Below are positions 20,420 to 28,674 of a DNA stretch of 37,622 nucleotides, piece after piece. Below the pieces are notes generated by a model that saw only the letters and a program-made list of their open reading frames with translations, made no database searches and was not told the origin of the DNA. The position numbers were made by a program, and so were the translations under genes. The DNA is from a virus. Location: IMG/VR virus record IMGVR_UViG_3300027971_000006, positions 1-37,622 of that record. One strand, written 5' to 3'. Numbering within the stretch: position 1 is the first letter of the stretch; every line of letters begins with the position of its first letter.

Positions 20420-21088
20420 ATGGAAGCGATGCCAGGAGACAAGCCACAAGTTGAGCCACTCGCACAAGACAAGGGGAAAAACGGCAAACCCTCCCTATAC
20501 AATGATCAGATCGCGCAGGAGGTAATCGACGCTTGCCGTAGCGGTTTCACTATTGAGAAGGCTGGCGCGCTGGTAGGACTATCTCCCAGCACGATCAAAT
20601 CCTGGTGCACTCGCAAGCCAGACTTTGCGCGCAGGGTGGAGACTGCTAGAAAAAGGCATGAGCTGGCACTCCTTCGCGACATAGAGCTGGCAGGACAAAA
20701 GAGCTGGCAAGCGAAAGCCTGGATGGCCGAGCGGATCTATCTTTACTCGGTCCCCAGCGCGCGCGTTCAAGTGAATGGCAGCGTTGAGCACGGATTGAGC
20801 GCGGGGTTGGCGCAGATATTAGCAGGATCTCTGTCGAAAAAAGAAAAGCCTGCACAAGTGATTGATATAAAGAATGATGCAATTGAGCTACACAAGACGC
20901 AAAGTAAATACAAGAATTATTGTGCGACAAATAAAGACGAGCCAAAAGTTGAGCAGCAAACCCAACCCAATCCTGAACCCATCGCAGCTCCCAGGCGCAG
21001 GCGACATGTTCCGATGCGCAGGAGAGTTCCGCGCAAGGTTGGGGTAGGGGATACCACGACGCCCCTCCCTACCCCCCCATCCCCATAA
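20420..21088 (+). CDS. Terminase small subunit
   Basis: This 222-residue protein recognises phage DNA for packaging. The N-terminal part has the helix-turn-helix common to small terminases: LYNDQIAQEVIDACRSGFTI, then LSPSTIKSWCTRKPDF, and RHELALLRDIELAGQKSWQA before a Trp-Met-Ala-Glu-Arg segment. The last 60 residues are low-complexity, with Gln/Pro and a strongly basic run (RRRRHVPMRRRVPRK), longer than in many relatives. It directly precedes the large subunit. The start could also be the ATG at 20429, since AAGGGG touches the first ATG. Confidence 0.8.
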   Translation: MEAMPGDKPQVEPLAQDKGKNGKPSLYNDQIAQEVIDACRSGFTIEKAGALVGLSPSTIKSWCTRKPDFARRVETARKRHELALLRDIELAGQKSWQAKAWMAERIYLYSVPSARVQVNGSVEHGLSAGLAQILAGSLSKKEKPAQVIDIKNDAIELHKTQSKYKNYCATNKDEPKVEQQTQPNPEPIAAPRRRRHVPMRRRVPRKVGVGDTTTPLPTPPSP

Positions 21089-21143
21089 AAAAATCTCTAT
21101 ACCCCCCCAAGTATTTGCGACACAAAATAAAAAGAGGTCTATA

Positions 21144-22580
21144 GTGGGCAAAACAACCAAACCACCCAAGCGCACACCAGAGGAGATTTTAGCGGAAATC
21201 CAATCACCAGCAGGATTCGCAAAACATGTACTTGGACTTGAGTTATATGATTGGCAGAGAAAGGTTTTACGCGACTTGCAAGACAAAGATTGCCGAGTTG
21301 CGCTCAAAGCAGCCAACGGATCAGGCAAGACCAGCACAGTAATCGCCTCCATTTTAATTTGGCATGCGTTCTGTTTTAAGGGAAGCATTGCTACGACAAC
21401 CGCTGGCGTTTGGAGGCAGGTCGAGAAACAATTGTGGCCCAGCCTGCGCAAGCACATTGCGCGAGTAGGCGGAAATTGGGAAGTCACCTCAGGCGAAATC
21501 CGCTACATATTTCCAGATGGGACGATGAGCAGAATCGTTGGTTACAGCGCGACAGACCCAGGGCGAGCGGAAGGGTTCCATGCCGATGACCACGACACCA
21601 TGCCGTTGCTGATTGTGGTGGACGAAGCCAAGTCAATTCCAGATCCACTCTTCGAAGCTCTGTGGCGTTGCCAACCAACTCGCGTATTGCTCGCCTCCAG
21701 CCCTGGTGCGAGTACAGGCGCGTTCTATCGCGCATTCACCAAGGAATCTGCGATGTGGAAGAAGCACACAGTAACAGCTTTTGACTGCCCACACATTACC
21801 AAGGCGCAGATCGACGAGGTGTTGCAAAGGTACGGCGAGAAGCATCCCCTAACTCGCTCAATGGTCTATGGCGAGTTTGTGGATATCGGATCGGAAAGCT
21901 TAGTCATTAACTACAACTCCCTCCAAGGCTGCCAGAACAGCCCACCTGACTTTAAGCCTGGGAGCAGGACCGCTGGGGTAGACTTTGCAGCAGGTGGCGA
22001 TTGCAACGTCTTGTGCATTCGAGATGGCAACAAGATCCTTCCAATCATCGCATGGCGCGATAAGGACACGATGGCAGCGGTTGGCAAGTTCATCGTCGAG
22101 TTCAAGAAGGCTGGGTTAAAGCCAGAAGACATCTATGCGGACGCGAGTGGATTGGGTATGCCTATGTGCGATGCCCTGGCCGAGGCTGGCTGGAGGGTGA
22201 ACAGGGTAAACTTTGGTGGCACGCCTAACGATGCGGATGCCTACACCAACAAGTCGGCTGAGATGTGGTTTAACATGTCAAAGAAGATTGGGGATCGCGA
22301 GATCATCCTTCCAGAGGATGATGACGAACTAATGGCGCAATTGACCTGTCGCAGGACTGTGACCAACAGCAGGGGTAAGCTTGGGGTCGAATCTAAGGAT
22401 TCCTTGCGAAGTAGGGGTATCGCCAGCCCTGATCGAGCGGATGCCTTGGCATTGTGCCTGGATGGTGGTAATATCCGCTGGGACTTGACTTTCCCCACGG
22501 AACGGCCAACTTGGAAGACGTTAAACCAAATGATGGAGTCGCACGACCCTGTCATGGCAGGTTTTGACGCAGGAGGATAA
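21144..22580 (+). CDS. Terminase large subunit
   Basis: This 478-residue protein is the packaging motor. The ATPase domain has Walker A KAANGSGKTST (residues 55-65), Walker B LLIVVDEAK with Asp160-Glu161, and a coupling motif LLASSPGAST. The nuclease domain has AGVDFAAGGD with Asp280, DIYADASGLG with Asp333, and SPDRADALALCL with Asp430 and Asp433. The GTG start follows AAAGAGGT. It lacks nothing expected for the family and is of normal length. The 55-base gap before it is C-rich without a gene. Confidence 0.93.
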   Translation: MGKTTKPPKRTPEEILAEIQSPAGFAKHVLGLELYDWQRKVLRDLQDKDCRVALKAANGSGKTSTVIASILIWHAFCFKGSIATTTAGVWRQVEKQLWPSLRKHIARVGGNWEVTSGEIRYIFPDGTMSRIVGYSATDPGRAEGFHADDHDTMPLLIVVDEAKSIPDPLFEALWRCQPTRVLLASSPGASTGAFYRAFTKESAMWKKHTVTAFDCPHITKAQIDEVLQRYGEKHPLTRSMVYGEFVDIGSESLVINYNSLQGCQNSPPDFKPGSRTAGVDFAAGGDCNVLCIRDGNKILPIIAWRDKDTMAAVGKFIVEFKKAGLKPEDIYADASGLGMPMCDALAEAGWRVNRVNFGGTPNDADAYTNKSAEMWFNMSKKIGDREIILPEDDDELMAQLTCRRTVTNSRGKLGVESKDSLRSRGIASPDRADALALCLDGGNIRWDLTFPTERPTWKTLNQMMESHDPVMAGFDAGG

Positions 22581-22583
22581 ACT

Positions 22584-22754
22584 ATGAATATTTGGAATTG
22601 GATTACTTCAAACTGGCAAGAGATCGTTGCTGCCGTAGGCGGTATCGTTCTTGCTGCTCGCATTATTGTTAAACTGACACCCACCCCCGCTGATGACAGC
22701 TTCCTAGAAAAGATCGTTAATTTCTTGAAGACAGTTGGGCTCAATATTAAATAA
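22584..22754 (+). CDS. Small membrane protein (holin-like candidate)
   Basis: A 56-residue protein starting MNIWNWITSN with AGGAGGATAAA before the ATG. It has one membrane span (EIVAAVGGIVLAARIIV) followed by LTPTPADDSFLEKIVNFLK. This 'span plus TPTP-Asp-Asp' pattern is common in phage proteins located near terminase or lysis genes. It might be a holin or a related membrane protein; its neighbours, a possible spanin pair, agree with that. Confidence 0.6.
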   Translation: MNIWNWITSNWQEIVAAVGGIVLAARIIVKLTPTPADDSFLEKIVNFLKTVGLNIK

Positions 22755-22760
22755 TCTTTT

Positions 22761-22949
22761 GTGCTGCGTGCAATCCTTGAGATCATCGCAGCCGTCTTTC
22801 GCATCATTCCAGGTTGGCAGCAGAAGCGTACTCAGAACTTTGAGAACGAGTGGCGCGACAATCGTAAAGCTATTGATAGTGATCTGCGCGGTGAGTCTTG
22901 GTGGATGCGCAACAACGACACCAGTAACCCACACGACAGGGATAGTTGA
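22761..22949 (+). CDS. Small amphipathic protein, possible inner spanin-like
   Basis: A 62-residue protein with a GTG start. The N-terminal 18 residues (LRAILEIIAAVFRIIPGW) are hydrophobic and could anchor it in the inner membrane; the rest is charged and helical (ENEWRDNRKAIDSDL), projecting outward. A lipoprotein gene is encoded in another frame inside and beyond it, the arrangement of embedded Rz/Rz1 pairs. The role as inner spanin is inferred from this arrangement only. Confidence 0.45.
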   Translation: MLRAILEIIAAVFRIIPGWQQKRTQNFENEWRDNRKAIDSDLRGESWWMRNNDTSNPHDRDS

Positions 22950-23079
22950 GGAGCTAATGAAAGATCCGACTTACATTGAGATTCGTCGAGGTACTCCTGG
23001 TACGCGCGAATGGGCAAGGAAAGCCTTGAATGCTGTCAACGATCTTTCGTATGAACTAAAGACTGAGAGAAATAAATAA
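22840..23079 (+). CDS. Embedded lipoprotein, outer-spanin-like
   Basis: In a different frame from the gene at 22761, a lipoprotein signal reads KLLIVICAVSLGGC with a clean lipobox (LGGC), Cys at residue 23 if started from the TTG at 22840. The exact start is uncertain: no ATG lies before the signal in this frame, and the TTG lacks a strong ribosome-binding site. The mature part (TTPVTHTTGIVEELMKDPTY) is Thr/Pro-rich, then helical, ending KTERNK. It is coupled by TAATATG to the portal gene. Such overlap is typical of Rz1. Confidence 0.55.
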   Translation: MRTSGATIVKLLIVICAVSLGGCATTTPVTHTTGIVEELMKDPTYIEIRRGTPGTREWARKALNAVNDLSYELKTERNK

Positions 23080-23080
23080 T

Positions 23081-24949
23081 ATGGCAACTAATCAAGAGAA
23101 GAACAATCGTCGCGGAGATTACTACCAGAGGATTATTGATTGTCTGAACCAGCGCGAAACCTGGGAGAACCGCCAGCGGTTGTTCTATCAAGCTCGCTAC
23201 TTTGGAGTGCGCCGTAAGGTCAAGCCTTGGCCTACAGCAGCCGACCTTCACGTTCAGTTGATCGACACAGCGATTGAGCGTCTCAAGCCCTCCTTCGTCA
23301 ACAGCGCGATTGGCAACGACATTCTTTCCAGCTTCGTTCCAATGCGTCAGCAGTTGACTCCGATTACTGTTACTGCCGAGCGTTGGTTTGACTACAAAAT
23401 GCGCGAGCAGTCTAACTTCCAGAAAGAGATTGTGTCTGTAATCGACAACTTGCTTCTCTATGGTCGCGGTGTTGCCAAGGTTGTTTGGGACGATCAAAAC
23501 AAGCGGATCGGCTTCGAAGCTATCGATCCTTTTCATTTGATTGTTCCTCAGTACACCAAGGAACTTAAAGACGCAGACTTCATCGTCCACATCATTTCCA
23601 CTTCCGTTGATAGCTACAAGACCAACCCTCTCTACAAGCAGGACGAAAACTTTATCAAAACAATTGCTGGCAAGCCAAACAACGCTGTTGGACTTCGCAG
23701 CGAGATCCAAGACGAGATCTATCGTCGCGAAGGCATCACGCAGGAAGCAGAGGAAGATCGGATCATCTTGTGGGAAATGTACACTCCGTCGAAGGACGGA
23801 TGGTTGGTTGAGACATTCTCCCCTCTTGTAGTCAACGAGAACGTGCGAAAACCCTTTACCCTCCCATACGAACACGGCGAACCTCCGTTTGTTGATTTCC
23901 CATATGAAATCACAGGTGGCGGTTGGTATAGTCCTCGCGGGGTAGCTGAAATCCTCCTCCCTGGCGAAAACCTCCTAAACAAGCTCAAGAACTCGCTCTC
24001 TGACTATGTAGAGCTGGCCAACCGCCCTGTTTTCGAAGCGCAGAATCCAGTATCGCTGAACACAGCGAACTTGAGGATGCAGCCTGGCCAGATCCTTCCG
24101 CAGGGATTAAAGCCTGTCCAGTTCAGCCAACCTCCCTTCGACTTCCAGCGTTTGATGCTTGAAGAGCGTCAGCTCGCAGAGAATCGCATGGGTAACGCTG
24201 ACTTTGGTGCTGGCTCGCAGTTTAATTCTGCTGACAGAAAAACCGCTGCCGAGATTCAAGCGATGCAGGGTCAGGCTGCTGCTTCTGGTGATTTGCGTAA
24301 TCGCATCTTCCGAATGAGCTTGGCTCACCTCTTCCGTCAGTCTTGGGCGTTGTACGTCCAGTACGCGAAGGAAGATTTGATGTTCCGTTATGCCGACGAT
24401 ACTGGTCAGATGGTTCCTGAAGGAATCCATGAGCAGTACTCAATTGAGCCGAAGGGCGGACTTGACTTTATCAACCGCCAATTTGCATTGCAGAAATCAG
24501 TTGCTCGCATGCAGATGTTCCAGGGGAATCCCTACATCAACCAAGGAGAACTGGTAAAGTCAGTTCTTGAACAAGATGACCCTAGTCTCGTTAGAAAACT
24601 ATTTACTGACCCGCAAGCAGGAGCAGGCGATCAAGCTGAAGATCAAGCGACAGAAATTGCGACCATGCTGGCCACAGGATTCCCTGTCGCGATTAAGCCT
24701 AGCGATGATCACAAAGCGCACATATCGGTTCTCTTCGCGTTCAACCAAGCAGCGCAAATGCGACAGCAGCCAGTAGACCAGAGTGCGGTTCAGGTTCTTA
24801 TGGACCACTTGCAACAGCACTTAGCTGCGCTAGAACAAACTGATCCGAATACCTCCAGGGCTATTCAGAAACAACTTCGCGATGCAGCCAAGCCACAAGT
24901 ACAACAGCAAGGCCAAGCACCGCAACAAATCCAACCACAGGTAATGTAA
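23081..24949 (+). CDS. Portal (head-tail connector) protein
   Basis: This 622-residue protein would form the dodecameric ring through which DNA is packaged. The N-terminal part (RRKVKPWPTAADLHVQLIDT, IERLKPSF) and middle blocks (FDYKMREQSNFQKEIV, RGVAKVVWDDQ, GFEAIDPFHLIVP) are typical of podovirus portals. The C-terminal 100 residues are Gln-rich and flexible. Length is in the usual range (about 500-720). It follows terminase by two small genes and begins at a TAATATG junction. The next gene is joined to it in the same way. Confidence 0.85.
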   Translation: MATNQEKNNRRGDYYQRIIDCLNQRETWENRQRLFYQARYFGVRRKVKPWPTAADLHVQLIDTAIERLKPSFVNSAIGNDILSSFVPMRQQLTPITVTAERWFDYKMREQSNFQKEIVSVIDNLLLYGRGVAKVVWDDQNKRIGFEAIDPFHLIVPQYTKELKDADFIVHIISTSVDSYKTNPLYKQDENFIKTIAGKPNNAVGLRSEIQDEIYRREGITQEAEEDRIILWEMYTPSKDGWLVETFSPLVVNENVRKPFTLPYEHGEPPFVDFPYEITGGGWYSPRGVAEILLPGENLLNKLKNSLSDYVELANRPVFEAQNPVSLNTANLRMQPGQILPQGLKPVQFSQPPFDFQRLMLEERQLAENRMGNADFGAGSQFNSADRKTAAEIQAMQGQAAASGDLRNRIFRMSLAHLFRQSWALYVQYAKEDLMFRYADDTGQMVPEGIHEQYSIEPKGGLDFINRQFALQKSVARMQMFQGNPYINQGELVKSVLEQDDPSLVRKLFTDPQAGAGDQAEDQATEIATMLATGFPVAIKPSDDHKAHISVLFAFNQAAQMRQQPVDQSAVQVLMDHLQQHLAALEQTDPNTSRAIQKQLRDAAKPQVQQQGQAPQQIQPQVM

Positions 24950-24950
24950 T

Positions 24951-25619
24951 ATGGCAACCAAACCCAAAACCACAACTTCAGCAGGAACAACCATGAGTCC
25001 AATGGACATGGTGCAAAATCCTAATTTTTCATCCTTAATGCGAAATCAAGATTACTTCAACACACTTGCGCAATTGGTAGCAGATCGTCAAGCGCGAGGC
25101 GAGATGCCAGGTCTAATGCCAATTGGCGGAACAGGAATTTCAGCAGAACAAATGCGTAATCTTACTCCAGATAGAAGGCAGGCTTTAGAAGAAGCAATGG
25201 CAATGCGTCAAAGCGTACCTGGTGGGCCAAATTACCAAACTCCCAACCAACCCATTGCAACAACTGGTAGCGCAATGCCACAGTTAGGTTCAAACATTAC
25301 TCAAATGGAGCCGATCCAATCACAAGACAAAATTAATAAAAGAATGGAATTAATTAGGACACTTAATGAAAATCCAAGAGTTCAAGAGTCCAGAAGAATT
25401 CCTCCACCACAAATGCAGCAGATGCAGAACTATAACCAAATGCTTCAGCAGGGAATGCGCAGGAATCAAGACATGAACCAAGCAGTTCAGAACATCGCAG
25501 CTCCTGCTGGTCCAGCCAGAAGCTTCTCCCAGGTGGCAGGCGGAACTCGTCGCATGAACCGCATGTCTAGACAGCCTCGCAATAACTCCCTCGCCCCTAG
25601 CAATCAAAAGCTAATTTAA
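24951..25619 (+). CDS. Met/Gln/Pro-rich protein between portal and methyltransferase
   Basis: A 222-residue low-complexity protein: Thr-rich start (MATKPKTTTSAGTTMSP), then Met, Gln, Asn and Pro-rich sequence (PPQMQQMQNYNQMLQQGMR) and a basic end. It is probably disordered or partly helical. Placement after portal suggests a head-associated, possibly minor virion or assembly protein. No family is recognised. Joined to portal by TAATATG. Confidence 0.55.
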   Translation: MATKPKTTTSAGTTMSPMDMVQNPNFSSLMRNQDYFNTLAQLVADRQARGEMPGLMPIGGTGISAEQMRNLTPDRRQALEEAMAMRQSVPGGPNYQTPNQPIATTGSAMPQLGSNITQMEPIQSQDKINKRMELIRTLNENPRVQESRRIPPPQMQQMQNYNQMLQQGMRRNQDMNQAVQNIAAPAGPARSFSQVAGGTRRMNRMSRQPRNNSLAPSNQKLI

Positions 25620-25638
25620 GCTTTGACTTTATAGCTAC

Positions 25639-25658
25639 ATCCGCTTGTATTGGCGGAT
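25639..25658 (+). promoter_or_regulatory. Hairpin covering the methyltransferase start
   Basis: ATCCGC, an eight-base loop and GCGGAT form a 6-bp stem whose right arm ends on the first bases of the candidate ATG at 25657. It may damp translation of the methyltransferase, or it may mean that a later ATG (25672) is used. Confidence 0.35.
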
Positions 25659-26187
25659 GGCAGTACCAGTAATGCGCGATGCATTCCAAGCTGAAGGCTT
25701 GGCAAAACTTTGTAAGTGGGCAAATCAGAATGGCGCGATTGGCAAGTGTGTTGAGATTGGGTCGTATAGTGGCGAAGGTACTGTCGTACTAGCTGATCAT
25801 TTTAAGGAAGTATTGGCAGTAGATCCCTGGGAGAATGGCTACGATCCGAATGATGTGGCAAGCCATCAATGCCCAATGGAAGATGTTTTTGAAGCATTCC
25901 ATAAGCGCACATCTTCACTAATGAATGTTTTATACAGCAGGGGTAAAAGCCTAGACGCGCTCCAGTTCTTTAAGGATGGAGAGCTGGACATGGTTTATGT
26001 GGATGGTGACCACAGGTACGAAGGTGTGCGTGCTGACATAGATTTCTGGCTACCCAAGCTAAGAAAGGGTGGATGCATGACAGGCCACGACTTTAGCTTT
26101 CCAGCAGTAAGACAGGCACTCTCAGAGACTTTCAAAGGCGATTACCTGGCCTTATTCCAAGGCGATAGCTGGGGGTACATAGTATGA
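25657..26187 (+). CDS. Class I SAM-dependent methyltransferase (Methyltransf_24-like)
   Basis: A 176-residue protein. The cofactor site reads GKCVEIGSYSGEGTVVLADH (motif I E-I-G-x-Y-x-G), then VLAVDPWENGYD with the acidic ribose-binding Asp. Later DMVYVDGDHRYEGVRADIDF and LRKGGCMTGHDF are typical of Methyltransf_24 proteins, which often act on sugars or small molecules rather than DNA. It lies between the portal and scaffold genes and is probably an accessory gene inserted there. It could work with the two glycosyltransferases. The start is uncertain (25657 or 25672), and the ATG has no good ribosome-binding site. Confidence 0.75.
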   Translation: MAVPVMRDAFQAEGLAKLCKWANQNGAIGKCVEIGSYSGEGTVVLADHFKEVLAVDPWENGYDPNDVASHQCPMEDVFEAFHKRTSSLMNVLYSRGKSLDALQFFKDGELDMVYVDGDHRYEGVRADIDFWLPKLRKGGCMTGHDFSFPAVRQALSETFKGDYLALFQGDSWGYIV

Positions 26188-26507
26188 GAAGACTACGCGC
26201 AATTATGGCTTTTATTCGTCACCAGGAGTGGGTAGACGAGCCTAAGTGGGAAGCGGAGGATGAAAGAGCGTTAACTGGATTCCTTGGCAGCTTAACTGGC
26301 AAGAAGCTTGGACTGATACTTCTTAACCTTACCTTGCGCCAAAATGCCTCCGCAGTAGAGAAAAATGCGGATTCACTTGCAGAGGCTTGTGGATATGCTA
26401 AAGGATTTCGAGGTTGTGTGGCGACAATTGAGTCGTTATGCAGCCCCAAACAAAACTCGCCCATCCTCGACAGCAGGGATGGGGCCGATGAACCTGCTGT
26501 CGATTAA
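26184..26507 (+). CDS. Hypothetical protein
   Basis: A 107-residue protein, coupled by ATGA to the methyltransferase. The front is basic (MRRLRAIMAFIRHQEW), the centre helical (LTGFLGSLTGKKLGLILLNL). Its last codons form one arm of a perfect 11-bp inverted repeat, so the end of the frame may be shaped by RNA structure. Placement near capsid genes could mean a small head or assembly protein. No family recognised. Confidence 0.5.
   Translation: MRRLRAIMAFIRHQEWVDEPKWEAEDERALTGFLGSLTGKKLGLILLNLTLRQNASAVEKNADSLAEACGYAKGFRGCVATIESLCSPKQNSPILDSRDGADEPAVD
26467..26503 (+). terminator. Perfect 11-bp hairpin before the scaffold gene
   Basis: TCGACAGCAGG and CCTGCTGTCGA pair perfectly around a 15-base loop. 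It overlaps the end of the 107-residue gene and precedes scaffold and capsid genes. No T-run follows directly (TTAACCTG). It may partly end upstream transcripts, act as an RNA-processing or stabilising site for the capsid message, or be a protein-binding palindrome. Confidence 0.45.
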
Positions 26508-26557
26508 CCTGTTATTCAGAATGACTCCCTGAGTGGCGGTGTAAAGAAAGGGTCAAC

Positions 26558-27523
26558 ATGGCGGATTCCAAAGAACCAACTGAACTTGATATGCTGAAGA
26601 TGGCAGCAGCATTTGACGCTGGGTTAGATGAAGTACCAGAAGATAATGTTGAGGCTACTAAAGAAGTTAAGCAGGAGGTTGAAAGTAGTGATAACTCGGA
26701 GAAACCTACGACTCCAGAAAACGCCGAACCAAAATCCACATCGAATGATGCGGTGGTAGATGAAGTCACTAAGACTGAAACTACATCAACAAGCTCTTTA
26801 ACAACGCAATCTGATGAACCCAAGTCAGAGTCAGCTTCCGAAAAGAAGCAAAGTAAGTACCAAAAGGCACAGTCTCGACTCGCCAAAGAGTGGGACGATG
26901 TCAAAGCGGAACGTGCAAGACTCCAGGCTGAGAGAGAAGCTATTGAAGCAGCCAAGACTGCAAGGGCTGGTCAAGAAGCTCCTCCAGCAAAGACAGAGGC
27001 AAGTTCTAGCAAGTTTAGCGCGGATGACTATCGCGAAGCCGCAAAAAGCTATCGTGATGAAGGCCGTGATGATCTTGCAAAACTCGCTGAAAGCAAAGCC
27101 AACGAGATTGAGACTGCTGGCAAGAGAGAGAACGAGCAGAAGGCACAGGCAGAATGGAAAAACTCCTGGGACCAAAACCTTTTGCGAGAAGTCGAAGCGA
27201 ATCCAGAATTAAAGGATTCTTCGACCAATCTCTACAAAGCAGTATCGACCTTGTTACAGCAACACGCGATTCTTAGGAACTATCCTAATGGAATCAATGA
27301 TGCTGTAGGATTGGCAAAGATGAGGCTCAAGGCGGACGCTGCCTCTGACTTGGAAAAGAAGATTGCAAAGTATGAGTCAGAATTGACTCAACTAAGAAAG
27401 GCAACGACACCTGCAAGCGGTCAACCTTCTGGCCCTGCTCGCGTTAAAGCTTTTCACGAACTCTCCTCGGAGGAGCAAGGGCGTGAATTGATGAAAATGG
27501 CAGCAGAGGCGGATAGATCGTAA
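26558..27523 (+). CDS. Capsid scaffolding protein
   Basis: This 321-residue protein precedes the major capsid gene. It is acidic and low in aromatic residues at the front (residues 1-90: Glu/Asp/Ser/Thr-rich), then a long charged coiled coil (SRLAKEWDDVKAERARLQAE), then a helical basic end (KAFHELSSEEQGRELM). This profile and position are those of phage scaffolds, which fill the procapsid and leave or are cleaved before packaging. No protease motif is seen. Confidence 0.75.
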   Translation: MADSKEPTELDMLKMAAAFDAGLDEVPEDNVEATKEVKQEVESSDNSEKPTTPENAEPKSTSNDAVVDEVTKTETTSTSSLTTQSDEPKSESASEKKQSKYQKAQSRLAKEWDDVKAERARLQAEREAIEAAKTARAGQEAPPAKTEASSSKFSADDYREAAKSYRDEGRDDLAKLAESKANEIETAGKRENEQKAQAEWKNSWDQNLLREVEANPELKDSSTNLYKAVSTLLQQHAILRNYPNGINDAVGLAKMRLKADAASDLEKKIAKYESELTQLRKATTPASGQPSGPARVKAFHELSSEEQGRELMKMAAEADRS

Positions 27524-27556
27524 AATAGGTTAGTTGTTTAAAAGGAAAATAATAAA

Positions 27557-28585
27557 ATGGCTAATGTAACTACAGGATCTGTCTCTGCACAGTTCCAGAC
27601 GTACTTCTCCAAGATGCTCTTGGAACGTGCGTTACCCTTGCTCCAAATGGAGCAATTCGCAATGAAGGTGGCGTATCCTTCGAAAACTGGCGGAAACAAA
27701 ACTATCCGCTTCTTCAAATTTGACAATCCTGCGATTGACAAGATCGTTTCCCTCTCTGAAGGAACGACTGTTAGCGATGGCTCGGATCAACGTCAGTTGA
27801 CCCTGTCTACTGTTGAAGCGACCCTCCAGCAGTACGGCAGTCAGGTCGTCCTCACGGACGTATTGCTCGCGACGGAATTGTTCAACCACCTCGCCCAGGC
27901 CACCAAACAGTTGGGTGAAGACGCTGCTCTGCATGCGGACACTCTGTGTCACCGCGCGCTGATCCAAGATTCTTCCACCTCGACTGGCACAAACGTTGCC
28001 ACGAAGAGCTATGCTCGTTATGCCCAAAACGGCACGAACGGCACAACCTTCGCGACCAGCTCTGTTGCTAACAGCGCAATCACCGCCACCGATCTACTCG
28101 ATGGTGCGACTTCGTTGTTCATCAGCCGTGCGCCCAAGATCAAGGATTCTTACGTTCTTGTCGCTCACCCTGCGGTCATTCGTGACCTCCAGCAGGATGA
28201 CGATTGGTTGAAGGTTTCGAGCTACTCGAATCCTGATGCCATTTTTAAAGGCGAAATTGGTTCGTTGTTCGGCTGCAAAGTTATTTCCAGCACCAACGTT
28301 CAGACGTTTGCAACCGCTGCTGCGGGTGTGGCTTCTGCTTCGACTGCTGGCAATGCTGTCTACGGCAACTTGCTCTTGGGCGGAAACGCTTTCGGCGTTC
28401 CCAGCCTGAATTCAATCGTTGCTTCTGGCTCGCCCTTCTCACCGAAGGTCACGATCCTTGACGCTGCTGATAAATCCGACCCCTATGGTCAACGCGTAGT
28501 AGCGTCCTTTAAGACGTTCTATGCTGCCAAACAATTGGATACTACGTTCTTCCGCGCGATCTTCGCGAAGTCGAACTACAGCTAA
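27557..28585 (+). CDS. Major capsid protein, N4-gp56 family
   Basis: This 342-residue protein forms the head shell (HK97 fold). The N-terminus (MLLERALPLLQMEQFAMKVA, SKTGGNKTIRFFKFDNPAID, then IVSLSEGTT) follows the N4-gp56 pattern: a helical 'A-P-L...QF' stretch, a Gly-Lys-Thr-Ile strand and the LSEG turn. Later DSYVLVAHPAVIRDL and the Gly/Ala-rich loop before LLLGGNAFGVP are also typical. An AAAAGGAAAAT ribosome-binding site precedes the ATG. A strong hairpin follows the gene. Confidence 0.88.
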   Translation: MANVTTGSVSAQFQTYFSKMLLERALPLLQMEQFAMKVAYPSKTGGNKTIRFFKFDNPAIDKIVSLSEGTTVSDGSDQRQLTLSTVEATLQQYGSQVVLTDVLLATELFNHLAQATKQLGEDAALHADTLCHRALIQDSSTSTGTNVATKSYARYAQNGTNGTTFATSSVANSAITATDLLDGATSLFISRAPKIKDSYVLVAHPAVIRDLQQDDDWLKVSSYSNPDAIFKGEIGSLFGCKVISSTNVQTFATAAAGVASASTAGNAVYGNLLLGGNAFGVPSLNSIVASGSPFSPKVTILDAADKSDPYGQRVVASFKTFYAAKQLDTTFFRAIFAKSNYS

Positions 28586-28629
28586 ACAATTAAATGGGAA
28601 CCCTAGTAATCGCTATGGGTCCTCGGAAA

Positions 28630-28655
28630 GCTGGGGAGGGTAAAACCTCCCCAGC
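28630..28655 (+). terminator. Perfect 10-bp hairpin after the capsid gene
   Basis: GCTGGGGAGG, a six-base loop and CCTCCCCAGC follow the capsid stop by about 45 bases; the outer GGAA/TTCC can extend the stem with a bulge. Only a short pyrimidine tract (CTCTTCC) follows, so termination is probably partial. Such attenuators raise capsid message over downstream genes. Confidence 0.7.
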
Positions 28656-28674
28656 CTCTTCCAACGGAGATCAA

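Noticed and set aside
20888-21487. 199-codon leftward frame over the terminase genes
   Set aside because: Antisense shadow: it covers two well-supported terminase genes, has no ribosome-binding site and no family-like motif. The same applies to long leftward frames at 23036-23875 and 26512-26955.
28594-28674. Upstream start for the small gene after the capsid gene
   Set aside because: No ribosome-binding site; the stretch would code through a perfect 10-bp hairpin. The ATG at 28675 has CGGAG at good spacing.
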